NCBI GenBank assembly: GCA_049969935.1
Contig: JBMFNX010000011.1
Coordinates: forward strand, 1-40,581
Length of the DNA stretch: 40,581 nucleotides
Source: JACIWG01 sp049969935
Lineage (GTDB): Archaea > Thermoproteota > Nitrososphaeria > JACIWG01
Direction of reading: 5' to 3'
Numbering within the stretch: position 1 is the first letter of the stretch; every line of letters begins with the position of its first letter. A program made the position numbers and the translations under genes. Below, piece by piece: positions 21,909 through 30,278 of this stretch. The notes beneath the pieces are model-generated. The model searched no databases and was not told the origin of the DNA. It saw only the letters and a program-made list of their open reading frames with translations.

Positions 21909-23297
21909 TTACTTGCCAATTAAATGTTTATCTATACTTGCAGCAGCCCTTTTCCCATCCCCTATGGCTTGGATCACGGTTGCAGAGCCTCTTATAATAT
22001 CTCCTCCAGCCCAAACATTTTCTAAGCTTGTCTTCGCCTCATAATCGACTAGAATGTATCCATCTCTATCCAGTTTAAGTTCTGGAACTGTTTGAGTTAA
22101 TATCCTATTAGCTTTTTGTCCTATAGCTAGGATAACCAAATCTCCATCAACTAGAAAGTTAGAACCCTCTATTGGAACAGGCAGTGACCTACCACTTTGG
22201 TCAATGTATGTAAGCTGATTCCTTACAAACTCTACTTTTGTCACATGATTATTTTCGTCTCCAACAAATTTTACAGGATTAACAAGCGGAACAATTTTCA
22301 CACCTTCCTCCTTTGCACGTAAAACCTCCTCCTTTCTAGCAGGCATATCTTCCTCTCCTCTCCGGTAAGCAATCTTTACTTCTTCAACTCCAAGTCTAAC
22401 TGCTACTCTTGCAGAATCTACAGCCGTATTCCCTCCTCCAATGACGATAACCTTTTTTCCAACATCTATTGGCGTATCATATTTTGGAAAAAGATGTGCT
22501 TTCATCAAAACGTTTCTCACTAGAAACTCGTTCGCCGTATATATGCCGTCCAAATTTACTCCTGGAACATCTAAAACTACTGGTGCTCCAGCACCAATCC
22601 CCAAGAATATTGCATCATATCCTTCATCAAAAATTTCTTTTAAAGTCAAACTTTTCCCAATACAAAAGTTTGTGTAAATTTTAACACCACTATCCTCCAA
22701 AGTCTTTATTTCTTTTTCAACAACATCCTTCGGGAGTCTAAACTCTGGAATACCATACACTAGAACCCCTCCCGGCTTATGTAATGCCTCGAAAACTGTC
22801 ACCTCATAGCCCAGCTTTATCAGGTCTCCTGCAACAGTTAACCCAGCTGGACCTGAGCCTACAACAGCAACCCTTTTACCATTAAAGGCTCTGCATTCAA
22901 ACCTCTTCCACCCCATTTTTAAGGCGATGTCTGCAACAAATCTTTCAAGTAATCCAATAGAAATTGGCGCACTCGTCCTGTTTAAAATACATGCTTTCTC
23001 ACACTGGTTTTCCACCTGGCACACTCTTCCTGTAACAGCAGGTAAACTGTTTGTTTCGCAGATTATTTCGATAGCCCTCTTATAGTCTCCACGCCTTATC
23101 GCGTTAATGAAGTTTGGAATTTTTACATTGGCTGGACAGCCTGCCATACAGTATGCTTTACTGCATTGTAGACAGCGTGAAGCCTCCCTCTTAACTTGCT
23201 CTTCTGTAAATCCCAAGTTCACTTCATTGAATGTGCTTATCCTCTCCTCCAAAGGAAGAAGCTGTGGTGTTTCTCTTGCAAGAGTTTTGTCAACCAT
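21909..23297 (-). CDS. NAD(P)-linked flavoprotein, GltA/NfnB/SudA-type large subunit
   Basis: The 462-residue protein resembles the small subunit of glutamate synthase and the large subunit of NfnAB / sulfide dehydrogenase. The N-terminal cluster region has Cys42, 45, 50 and 54 (RCLQCSKAYCMAGCP) and Cys93, 99 and 103. Two dinucleotide folds follow: FAD (VAVVGSGPAGL) and NAD(P) (VIVIGGGNTAVD). The terminal GGDIIRGSATVIQAIGDGKRAA is a hallmark. With the FNR-like partner it would transfer electrons between NADPH, NADH and ferredoxin, possibly by flavin bifurcation, or reduce sulfur. ATG 23297 is chosen because GGAGGTG lies eight bases upstream. The gene overlaps the partner's end by 8 bases. Confidence 0.9.
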   Translation of the reverse strand: MVDKTLARETPQLLPLEERISTFNEVNLGFTEEQVKREASRCLQCSKAYCMAGCPANVKIPNFINAIRRGDYKRAIEIICETNSLPAVTGRVCQVENQCEKACILNRTSAPISIGLLERFVADIALKMGWKRFECRAFNGKRVAVVGSGPAGLTVAGDLIKLGYEVTVFEALHKPGGVLVYGIPEFRLPKDVVEKEIKTLEDSGVKIYTNFCIGKSLTLKEIFDEGYDAIFLGIGAGAPVVLDVPGVNLDGIYTANEFLVRNVLMKAHLFPKYDTPIDVGKKVIVIGGGNTAVDSARVAVRLGVEEVKIAYRRGEEDMPARKEEVLRAKEEGVKIVPLVNPVKFVGDENNHVTKVEFVRNQLTYIDQSGRSLPVPIEGSNFLVDGDLVILAIGQKANRILTQTVPELKLDRDGYILVDYEAKTSLENVWAGGDIIRGSATVIQAIGDGKRAAASIDKHLIGK

Positions 23298-24126
23298 TGC
23301 ATCCACACCTCCTAAAATCTTCTAAAGCTTTCATCTCATATTTTGTGTAAGCCTTCAGCCTTGACTCGAGAATTTTAAAGTCAAGCTGGTGTGCATCAAA
23401 GTCTGGGCCATCTATACATGCAAACTTGATTTCTCCTCCAACTAGAACCCTGCATGCGCCACACATGCCAGTTCCGTCAACCATTATTGGGTTAGCGCTG
23501 ACGACAGTCCTAATTCTATACCCTCTTGTAACCTCACTGACAGCCTTCATCATTGCAACCGGGCCTACCGCATAAACGTAATCAATGGTTTGTCCTTCTC
23601 TGAGAATTTTGCTTAACATTTCTGATACAAACCCTTTATAGCCAAGGGAGCCGTCGTCTGTGCAAACGTAAACTTTGTCACATACGGTTTCCAATTCTTT
23701 TACTAGAATAAGTTTATTCGAAGACCTTGCTCCAACAATACCGATAACATGGTTTCCAGCATCCTTAAGAGCTTTGGCCTGTGGAAGAATTTCTGCGACA
23801 CCCACGCCCCCTCCAACAACAGCGACATTACCGAATTTACTAATTTCAGAGGGCTTACCAAGTGGGCCTGCAACCGAAAATATTTTTTCTCCAACATTTT
23901 TTAAAGCAAGTAATTTTGTTGTCTTTCCCACAACCTGAAATATTAGTGAAATGTTTCCATTTGCTGCATTTCCATCAACTATAGTTAATGGAATACGTTC
24001 ACCATTTTCATTAACCATTATCATCACAAACTGTCCCGGTTTCCAGTTTCTCGCTACCAATGGAGCATTTATTACAATCTTAAATATACCTTCTGCAAGC
24101 TCCACTTTATCAACTATAATGTACAT
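23290..24126 (-). CDS. FNR-like flavoprotein with [2Fe-2S], NfnA/SudB-type small subunit
   Basis: The 278-residue protein has an FAD-binding barrel (NWKPGQFVMIMV, then RIPLTI), an NAD-binding domain (VAVVGGGVGVAEILPQAKAL, later YAVGPVAMM) and a C-terminal [2Fe-2S] site: DGTGMCGACRVLVGG with Cys222, Cys225 and Cys237. Asp217 is in place to be the fourth ligand, as in the Asp-Cys3 cluster described for the Pyrococcus sulfide dehydrogenase beta subunit. Together with the downstream large subunit it forms NADH-dependent ferredoxin:NADP oxidoreductase or sulfide dehydrogenase. ATG 24126 follows a GGTGAT site. The cell could use it to balance the ferredoxin reduced by the Por complex. Confidence 0.9.
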   Translation of the reverse strand: MYIIVDKVELAEGIFKIVINAPLVARNWKPGQFVMIMVNENGERIPLTIVDGNAANGNISLIFQVVGKTTKLLALKNVGEKIFSVAGPLGKPSEISKFGNVAVVGGGVGVAEILPQAKALKDAGNHVIGIVGARSSNKLILVKELETVCDKVYVCTDDGSLGYKGFVSEMLSKILREGQTIDYVYAVGPVAMMKAVSEVTRGYRIRTVVSANPIMVDGTGMCGACRVLVGGEIKFACIDGPDFDAHQLDFKILESRLKAYTKYEMKALEDFRRCGCNG

Positions 24127-24265
24127 AATAATATCATCACCATTGCTGGCTAAAGCCCTATTAATACTTTACCATTTTTTAATTTTTTATAAATAAAAAT
24201 TGCAAATATTTTAACAACTTTATATCGGCTATCTTACTTGATTAGATAGGCTGAAGCGTAAATAA

Positions 24266-25021
24266 TTATCCAATAGGTCCTGTAGCCACTCCTTCTCCAA
24301 CTCGATTTAGTTTAAGTACTAAATCTTCGCCGTCATCTCCTACAAGTCTAATCTCCATCTCATCCTTTTCAATGTAACCTTTTTCATTAAATGGTGGCCC
24401 GTGTCCAGGTATTATTTTAATAGGCTTCAGCTCTATAACCTTACTAACACTTTTTCTCGCCTCATCTCTATTATAAAATATTATGTCAGGATATCCCTTT
24501 TTTATTGTCCTATAGTATGGTACTGCATCACCTGAAATTATTATATTACCTTTTTCTGTTTTAGCCAGCACTGAAATGTGTCCAACAGTGTGTCCGAACG
24601 TGTTTATTGTATAGACGTTTTCTGTAACCTTAAACATGTCATCATCTACGATAGATAGTTCCATCTTTTCAAGCATTTGCTTAAAAGTTTTTGTAGCCGA
24701 ATCTTCTTTACCGAAAAGGTTTCCTTCCTCCCACTCTCTTTTGTGTAAAAAGATTCTGCTTTTCTCGAAAAGGTCTATGTTGGCACAATGGTCCCAGTTA
24801 AGGTGGGTTAATATCACATAATCTATGCTGTTTGGACTTAAGCCACTATTTTTTAAATTTTCCTCTAATCTTAGCCTTGTACCATAGTGGCCTACATCTA
24901 CAAGGATTCTTTTTCCTTCATCATAAATTAGGGTTGAAGTTGAAGCTCCCAATGTTCCATAGTTTGTTCTTAAAATTGTTCCCTTAACAATTCTTATAAT
25001 ATTTTTTTCTTCAACAACCAT
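24266..25021 (-). CDS. Metallo-beta-lactamase-fold hydrolase with altered HxHxDH motif
   Basis: The 251-residue protein from ATG 25021 (GTG 25030 possible) is an MBL-fold hydrolase resembling AHL-lactonase-type or general lactone/thioester hydrolases. The metal motif reads THLNWDHCAN: His76, Asp80 and His81 (numbered from GTG) are present, but position 78, normally His, is Asn. Later ligands look intact: GHTVGH, the bridging Asp in IISGDAVPYY, and PGHGPP. Loss of one site-1 ligand would weaken one metal site, perhaps giving a mononuclear enzyme. An AGTATAAATC box (about 25048-25058) supports leaderless ATG 25021. It is divergent from the unknown gene at 25154. The substrate is unknown. Confidence 0.85.
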   Translation of the reverse strand: MVVEEKNIIRIVKGTILRTNYGTLGASTSTLIYDEGKRILVDVGHYGTRLRLEENLKNSGLSPNSIDYVILTHLNWDHCANIDLFEKSRIFLHKREWEEGNLFGKEDSATKTFKQMLEKMELSIVDDDMFKVTENVYTINTFGHTVGHISVLAKTEKGNIIISGDAVPYYRTIKKGYPDIIFYNRDEARKSVSKVIELKPIKIIPGHGPPFNEKGYIEKDEMEIRLVGDDGEDLVLKLNRVGEGVATGPIG

Positions 25022-25153
25022 GTCAATCACATTTTATTAGAATGTCCGATGATTTATACTTTCCTATAATTTTTCCATCGATTCCAAAAATGGTGTAGAT
25101 GTTCTTGTTCATGTTTTTGAAAAGCTTAAAAGTACATGCATATAATGTTGAAG

Positions 25154-25717
25154 ATGGTGCATATGTCGTCAGGGGGTGAAAAGAAATTTAAGGGTTGGAT
25201 TGTTTCTTTGGACAAGCATAAGTCTCCCATATCTGAAGCAATATTATATTTTAATGCTGCAAGAGAATTGAATACTGTGACAGGAAAGATATTGCCTTTC
25301 TCTTGGATAAGATCACTTAATACCGCTTTAAACAAGTACCCAAACTACCATTTAAGCAAGTGTATAAACAAGATTGTTTCACCAGACGGTGAAGATATGA
25401 CAGAATACATGATATTTGCTGTCTTGGCTACAAAAAAGGATTCAATAAAATCTTATTCTGACAGCCTCTACACAATACCTTCATCGGATGTGCAGCTTTA
25501 CAGTAAACCTGGACTACTTATCAGTGTTTCAGAAGACAATCAGGTTGGACTATTTGGGCTGAAGCCTTACGAATTGTTTGTTTCAGTTTCAGCTAAACCT
25601 ATGCGAGCCAAAATTTTGGAATCTCTTGTAGTTAACAGACCTGAGTTTTGGGAAGAAGTGCATGTTTTGGTAACCGCGGACTATGATTGGAGCAAAATTT
25701 TTTCTTCAAGCAAATAA
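25154..25717 (+). CDS. Unrecognised 187-residue protein
   Basis: I do not recognise this protein. It is soluble, mixed alpha-beta, with three cysteine-poor blocks: a basic N-terminus (GGEKKFKGWIVSLDKHK), a middle block with YHLSKCINKIVSPDGEDMTEYMIF, and a C-terminal strand-rich block (LFVSVSAKPMRAKILESLV). It has no signal peptide and no membrane helix. Of four possible in-frame ATGs (25136, 25145, 25154, 25163), 25154 lies about 26 bases after the GCTTAAAAG box (25124-25132), so a leaderless start there is favoured. Its own promoter, and 160 AT-rich bases before the next gene, suggest a single-gene unit. Normal codon composition supports a real gene. Confidence 0.6.
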   Translation: MVHMSSGGEKKFKGWIVSLDKHKSPISEAILYFNAARELNTVTGKILPFSWIRSLNTALNKYPNYHLSKCINKIVSPDGEDMTEYMIFAVLATKKDSIKSYSDSLYTIPSSDVQLYSKPGLLISVSEDNQVGLFGLKPYELFVSVSAKPMRAKILESLVVNRPEFWEEVHVLVTADYDWSKIFSSSK

Positions 25718-25878
25718 GCTGCACTAAAATTTTTAAAATTTTATCTTCTATTTCAAGTCTAAAACTCTATTTTTTTAAAATTTTATGTAATTTATAAAAA
25801 TTTAAAATATAAACTATTGTATACACTAATAGAAGAAAATATTAAGTATACCAAAATTATTGTATTAGGCGAAAAATT

Positions 25879-28005
25879 ATGGCAGATAATGTAGAATATA
25901 AAGGTATTAAACCTAAAGCTTTATCCTTTCCAATAGACAGTGTAGACCACGTTGATCATGTGATAAAACTTGCTTTAAGTGGCCACGATAAACTAGCTGC
26001 AGACCATATACTGCACAAAGAGATGGTTGGTTCACTAGCGTTTACTGTTGGAAGTATAGCGCGTACGCTTTCACTAAAATTTTATTCATGTTTGAACCTT
26101 GAACCTAAAGACTCTAAAATTACAAGGTTTAGGATATACAGTGTTTTGGCCCAAATTGCATTAAACCTCTTCGGCTATGAAAGGATGATTGTCGGTTTCA
26201 GTGAAGAAGAAGTTAAAGAATCTATTGAACATTTACTTAACACTGTAAAAGAACTTGAATCCTCTGAAAAGAGAATGTTTCAATCTTCTGTAACCAATGA
26301 TGTTGTGGAAAGCATTTTATATGATATGAAGATGGTCATGTCAAAATACTATCGGGCTCCCGGTTCGATGGTATCTAAGATGGCTGAAAACATTGAAAAG
26401 AAGCTTGATAGGGAGAATCCCATATCAAGTTTTCTTATTGCAGCCAAGGATGAAATACAGGAGAACATATATTATCGTTTGAGTTTAAATGGAAACAGGT
26501 TTGGAAATGATTATGCCCTAGGTTTAAGATGGTTAAGGCACCTCGGTTTCGTCCAAGTGTCAACGAACCCTGTGCTTGCAGCAGCAGCCTACATTGATGA
26601 TGAAACCTTATGGGATGGCTATTCTGGAGAAAGCTTCTGCAGCGACTTTAAAACCCTTGTCTACGAAAATCAACGATGGACAGATTTTCCCGAAACATAT
26701 GCAGATGAAATGACGATGAAGGCTACTGAAGTTTCAGTTTTCCCTAACCTTGCCGTGTTTAGGCCTATAGCTATTGCCTCAAACTTTGAACATGGTATGG
26801 TCAGCTACCAGCTTAACCCACATGTGAGTGCAAGTGTTGAAGGAAGTTTAAGAGATGCTTTACAAATTTATTCTGACGCCTACGATTTCTTGAAAAAGTA
26901 TGACGCTTACCTGCTCTGGGGATACAACAATTGTTGTGTTGAGGTTGGGCGACCGAACTTAGTTTTTAAGGTTCCGGGAAACAATTCTGCAGCCATAGAA
27001 ATAACCTCCATGCTTGAAAGCTTAGGTATTGGCACAAACAACACGGAAACATACACTGTATCTCAGGAAGCGTACTTAATAATATCGAAGATAGATGGTA
27101 GAGCGAAGGCTGTAAAGAAGGGCTTCCATGTAACAACATGCTATGAAACCACAATGTGTGGTAGATTAAATGATCACCTTCGCGAAGTCCAGGCTGAAAT
27201 TTTACTTAACAGAGTATGGGGTACAGATAACGGTAAATTTTTAGTGATGGAACTTGCTAGAATCTTTAACATTAAAGAATTTGAGAAAATGCCAAAAGAT
27301 AAGCTTATCAAAACTTTAAGCGATAGAAAATATTTGAATAGTTTAACAAATGAAAACTTTGTTAAAACAATTTTAGCGTCAAATATACTTGGTTCATCTG
27401 AAAAGGAAGTAATCCAATACCTTGAACGGCTTGAAGACGATATTGGAAAGGCTGGAATTGCAGTAAGCCAAATACTCTTTAAACTCTTCTTTACGCCAGA
27501 AAGTAGAATTAAATGGTCCAATTATATAAAGAAAAGGTATGGATTAAACGATATTCAGGCAAATAAAGTGTTAGATGGCATACATGTGCTCCCTGCATCC
27601 AAGAGAAAGCCTAGAGAAACATTTTTAACACTCTCTCCAAATAATATGACAAACACTGAATTCCCAAACCATCAGACCAATGTTATGATAGAAGCTCAAA
27701 AGAGGGAGTTTGACATTAAAATGTACGATAATGCAGTAATAAAGTTAATGATAGATAAAGATTCTATCCATAGACTTACTGAAATATATGATGTAAGGGA
27801 CGAGTGTAGGCTTGCGCTAGAACTTACACCAGACCTTATATCAGTCTTTGAAGAAGTTGGGATAGCGGCTGATTTTGGAGAAAGGGGTTTAAAGCCTGAA
27901 GACTGGCCAAAATTTGGTGCTGTCATAAAGACGAAGACAGAGTTCACAAACGCATACAATGAATTTAAGTCGAAAGTACTAGAGTTTATAAAAAGGATTC
28001 AATGA
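25879..28005 (+). CDS. Large transaldolase-like protein (708 residues)
   Basis: The middle of this protein (about 205-440) carries transaldolase-type barrel motifs. GNDYALGLRWLRHLGFVQVSTNPVLA matches the Asp...TTNPsl segment, with Asn230. VSYQLNPHVSASVEGSLRDAL matches the v-S-x-E-v-d-P strand. RPNLVFKVPGNNSAAIEI holds the candidate Schiff-base Lys364, and MCGRLNDHLREV matches the s-P-F-v-G-R-i-d element. Ordinary transaldolases have 210-330 residues. Here about 200 helical residues precede the barrel and about 260 follow, with inserts within it. A C3/C6 sugar-phosphate or related aldol reaction is inferred, not shown. ATG 25879 follows a long AT-rich leader. An ABC sugar-type ATPase gene starts 88 bases downstream. 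Confidence 0.7.
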   Translation: MADNVEYKGIKPKALSFPIDSVDHVDHVIKLALSGHDKLAADHILHKEMVGSLAFTVGSIARTLSLKFYSCLNLEPKDSKITRFRIYSVLAQIALNLFGYERMIVGFSEEEVKESIEHLLNTVKELESSEKRMFQSSVTNDVVESILYDMKMVMSKYYRAPGSMVSKMAENIEKKLDRENPISSFLIAAKDEIQENIYYRLSLNGNRFGNDYALGLRWLRHLGFVQVSTNPVLAAAAYIDDETLWDGYSGESFCSDFKTLVYENQRWTDFPETYADEMTMKATEVSVFPNLAVFRPIAIASNFEHGMVSYQLNPHVSASVEGSLRDALQIYSDAYDFLKKYDAYLLWGYNNCCVEVGRPNLVFKVPGNNSAAIEITSMLESLGIGTNNTETYTVSQEAYLIISKIDGRAKAVKKGFHVTTCYETTMCGRLNDHLREVQAEILLNRVWGTDNGKFLVMELARIFNIKEFEKMPKDKLIKTLSDRKYLNSLTNENFVKTILASNILGSSEKEVIQYLERLEDDIGKAGIAVSQILFKLFFTPESRIKWSNYIKKRYGLNDIQANKVLDGIHVLPASKRKPRETFLTLSPNNMTNTEFPNHQTNVMIEAQKREFDIKMYDNAVIKLMIDKDSIHRLTEIYDVRDECRLALELTPDLISVFEEVGIAADFGERGLKPEDWPKFGAVIKTKTEFTNAYNEFKSKVLEFIKRIQ

Positions 28006-28092
28006 TCTCCCAAGTTTTATTTACTAAAACTTTTAATAATATTATAGCGTAAACTTTATTTAGCACATCAATAATATTTGTGATGGTATAAT

Positions 28093-29193
28093 ATGGCAAG
28101 AGTGTTAATAAAGGATCTAGTAAAAAAGTTTGGTTCAACTGTCGCCGTATCTAACCTGAACCTTGAAATAAAAGACAAAGAATTTGTTGTCCTTCTTGGT
28201 CCAAGTGGATGCGGTAAAACAACAACATTAAGATGCATTGCAGGCCTAGAAACACCCGACTCTGGAGAAATTTATATTGGCGACACTCTAGTCAACGACC
28301 TGCCTCCAAAGGACAGGGACATTGCAATGGTCTTCCAAAGCTACGCCCTATATCCTCACATGACAGTATACGATAACATAGCGTTCCCACTAAAGATTAG
28401 GAAGCTTCCGAAAAGTGAAATAGACAAGAAGGTAAGGGAGGTGGCGAAGCTTTTACAGATTTCTGAACTTTTGGATAGGAAGCCTAAGCAGCTTAGCGGT
28501 GGCCAAGCGCAACGTGTAGCCCTTGGAAGGTCCATTGTCAGGGAGCCGAAGGTTTGGCTAATGGACGAGCCACTCAGCAACCTTGATGCAAAGCTTAGGC
28601 TTTACATGAGGGCTGAATTGAAAAGGTTGCAGAAGGAGCTTGCTATAACAACCGTATACGTTACACACGATCAGGCTGAAGCTATGACAATGGGAGACCG
28701 TATTGCTGTAATGAACAAGGGCCTACTTCAACAGTATGCGCCACCAGACGAGGTATTCAATAGGCCGGCGAACGTGTTTGTAGCAGGCTTCATTGGAAGC
28801 CCACCAACAAACATGGCGTCAGGCACATTTGTTGAAAAGGATGGTAAAGGCTACTTCGACGGTGGAGCAATAAAGTTTAGGCTTCCAGACCCAGCTGTGG
28901 AAGCGATAAAATCTAAGGGTGTTAATGAAATCATATTCGGTATAAGGCCTAGAGACTTAGTTGTTTCAGCAGAAAAGCCTAAGACAGACATGTACATGGC
29001 CTCAGAATTATATATTAGTGAGCCATTAGGTGATGAAATGGTTCTAGACCTTAAAATGGACGACCAGATATTTAAGGCAGTAGTATCATCAGGTGTGGGA
29101 GAAAAGTTCCAGATAGGACAGAAACTATACCTAACATTCGACCCAGCAAAACTACACATATTCGATAAAAAGACAGAAGAATTAATCTACTGA
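28093..29193 (+). CDS. ABC transporter ATP-binding protein, MalK/UgpC type
   Basis: The 366-residue protein has the full set of ATPase motifs: Walker A GPSGCGKTT (about 38-46), Q-loop MVFQSYALYPHMTV, signature LSGGQAQRVALGRS, Walker B VWLMDEPLSNLDAK and the switch His in YVTHDQAEAM. The C-terminal TOBE-type region (about 240-366) is typical of carbohydrate-importer ATPases (CUT1), which often serve several permeases. No permease or solute-binding gene is adjacent, so it may energise transporters encoded elsewhere. GTGATGGTATAAT precedes ATG 28093. The base composition appears slightly richer in G+C than its neighbours, consistent with high expression or different ancestry. Confidence 0.92.
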   Translation: MARVLIKDLVKKFGSTVAVSNLNLEIKDKEFVVLLGPSGCGKTTTLRCIAGLETPDSGEIYIGDTLVNDLPPKDRDIAMVFQSYALYPHMTVYDNIAFPLKIRKLPKSEIDKKVREVAKLLQISELLDRKPKQLSGGQAQRVALGRSIVREPKVWLMDEPLSNLDAKLRLYMRAELKRLQKELAITTVYVTHDQAEAMTMGDRIAVMNKGLLQQYAPPDEVFNRPANVFVAGFIGSPPTNMASGTFVEKDGKGYFDGGAIKFRLPDPAVEAIKSKGVNEIIFGIRPRDLVVSAEKPKTDMYMASELYISEPLGDEMVLDLKMDDQIFKAVVSSGVGEKFQIGQKLYLTFDPAKLHIFDKKTEELIY

Positions 29194-29202
29194 AAATTTC
29201 AA

Positions 29203-29219
29203 TTTTTTTACCTTTTTTA
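29203..29219 (+). terminator. T-run terminator after the ABC ATPase gene
   Basis: TTTTTTT (29203-29209) and TTTTTT (29213-29218) begin ten bases past the ABC ATPase stop and overlap the end of the convergent dehydrogenase gene. Repeated T-runs are the usual archaeal termination signal. Confidence 0.5.
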
Positions 29220-30185
29220 TTGTTTATACACTTTTGGGTTTGCAACGTATAATGGTCTTTCTCCGTTAAAGAATCTTCTTAAGTCTTCTGCATTCATCAG
29301 GTCTGTTCTTTTTAAGGCCTCTAGAGTAAAGTTTGCGTTATGAGGTGTCACTATAATATTGTCTAGGGTGAGCAGTGGATTTTTTGGGTCTACTGGCTCC
29401 TGTTCGAAGACGTCTAAGGCTGCTCCAGCAATCCATCCTTCCTTTAATGCCATATAAAGTGCCTTCTCGTCCACTACAGCCCCCCTTGAAGTGTTTATGA
29501 GGTATGCTGTCTTCTTCATCAACTTTAGTCTTTCACTGTTTATAAGATGTCTGGTCTCCTCTGTTAATATAACATGTAATGTTATTATATCTGAGTTTCT
29601 TAAAAGTTCATCCAATGTTGTAGGGTTTGCTTCAAACTTTCTTATCTCCTCTTCTCCAACGTATGGATCGTATACTAGTATTTTTACATCAAATCCTGAA
29701 AGCTTTCTAGCAACCCTTTTTCCTATTCCTCCGAAACCTATTATTCCGACAGTCTTTCCCATAAGCTCGTAGCCTAAGATCCTGTTCCATCCACCTTTTA
29801 CAGTACTATTGTGAAGTTTAGGTATCATTCTCATGATGTTTAAAATTAGTGCAATCGTGTATTCTGCAACAGAGTCTGCATTAGCTTGAGGTGTATATGT
29901 TACCACAATCCCCTTTTCTGTTGCAGCATTAAGGTCTATGTTATCTACTCCAACACCATGTCTTGCAATAATCTTTAACTTGACCGCGTTCTTCAAAACC
30001 TCTCTGTCCAGCTTCTCGTTCCCTAATACTATTCCATCATAAACTTTCACTGCCTCAACCATTTCATCAAAACTTTTAGCTCCTTTCACATCCACTTCGG
30101 CGAAGGACTTTAAAATTTCTAGAGCTTCGTTGCAGTATTGTCCAAAGGACCTTGATATTACACGAATTCTCGGCCTTTCCATCAT
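29217..30185 (-). CDS. D-2-hydroxyacid dehydrogenase (phosphoglycerate dehydrogenase-like)
   Basis: The 322-residue NAD-dependent dehydrogenase has the family order: substrate domain with IIARHGVGVDNIDLNAA, the Rossmann motif VGIIGFGGIGKRVA, catalytic Arg in INTSRGAVVDEKAL, Glu in DVFEQEP and His in TPHNANFT. RHGVGVDNID resembles SerA-type phosphoglycerate dehydrogenases, but no regulatory ACT domain is present; glyoxylate or other 2-oxoacid reduction is also possible. It lies 93 bases downstream of a paralogue with the same NTSRGAVVDEKAL and DVFEQEP blocks, so the pair arose by duplication. MMERPRI offers two adjacent starts; the first is used. Confidence 0.85.
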   Translation of the reverse strand: MMERPRIRVISRSFGQYCNEALEILKSFAEVDVKGAKSFDEMVEAVKVYDGIVLGNEKLDREVLKNAVKLKIIARHGVGVDNIDLNAATEKGIVVTYTPQANADSVAEYTIALILNIMRMIPKLHNSTVKGGWNRILGYELMGKTVGIIGFGGIGKRVARKLSGFDVKILVYDPYVGEEEIRKFEANPTTLDELLRNSDIITLHVILTEETRHLINSERLKLMKKTAYLINTSRGAVVDEKALYMALKEGWIAGAALDVFEQEPVDPKNPLLTLDNIIVTPHNANFTLEALKRTDLMNAEDLRRFFNGERPLYVANPKVYKQ

Positions 30186-30278
30186 TTTCCCTCTAAAATT
30201 TTTAGAATATTATGAATATAAGCTTTAGCTCAATTTTGAAGCTGGGTTAGGTTTGCAACAATATCATATTATATGAAA

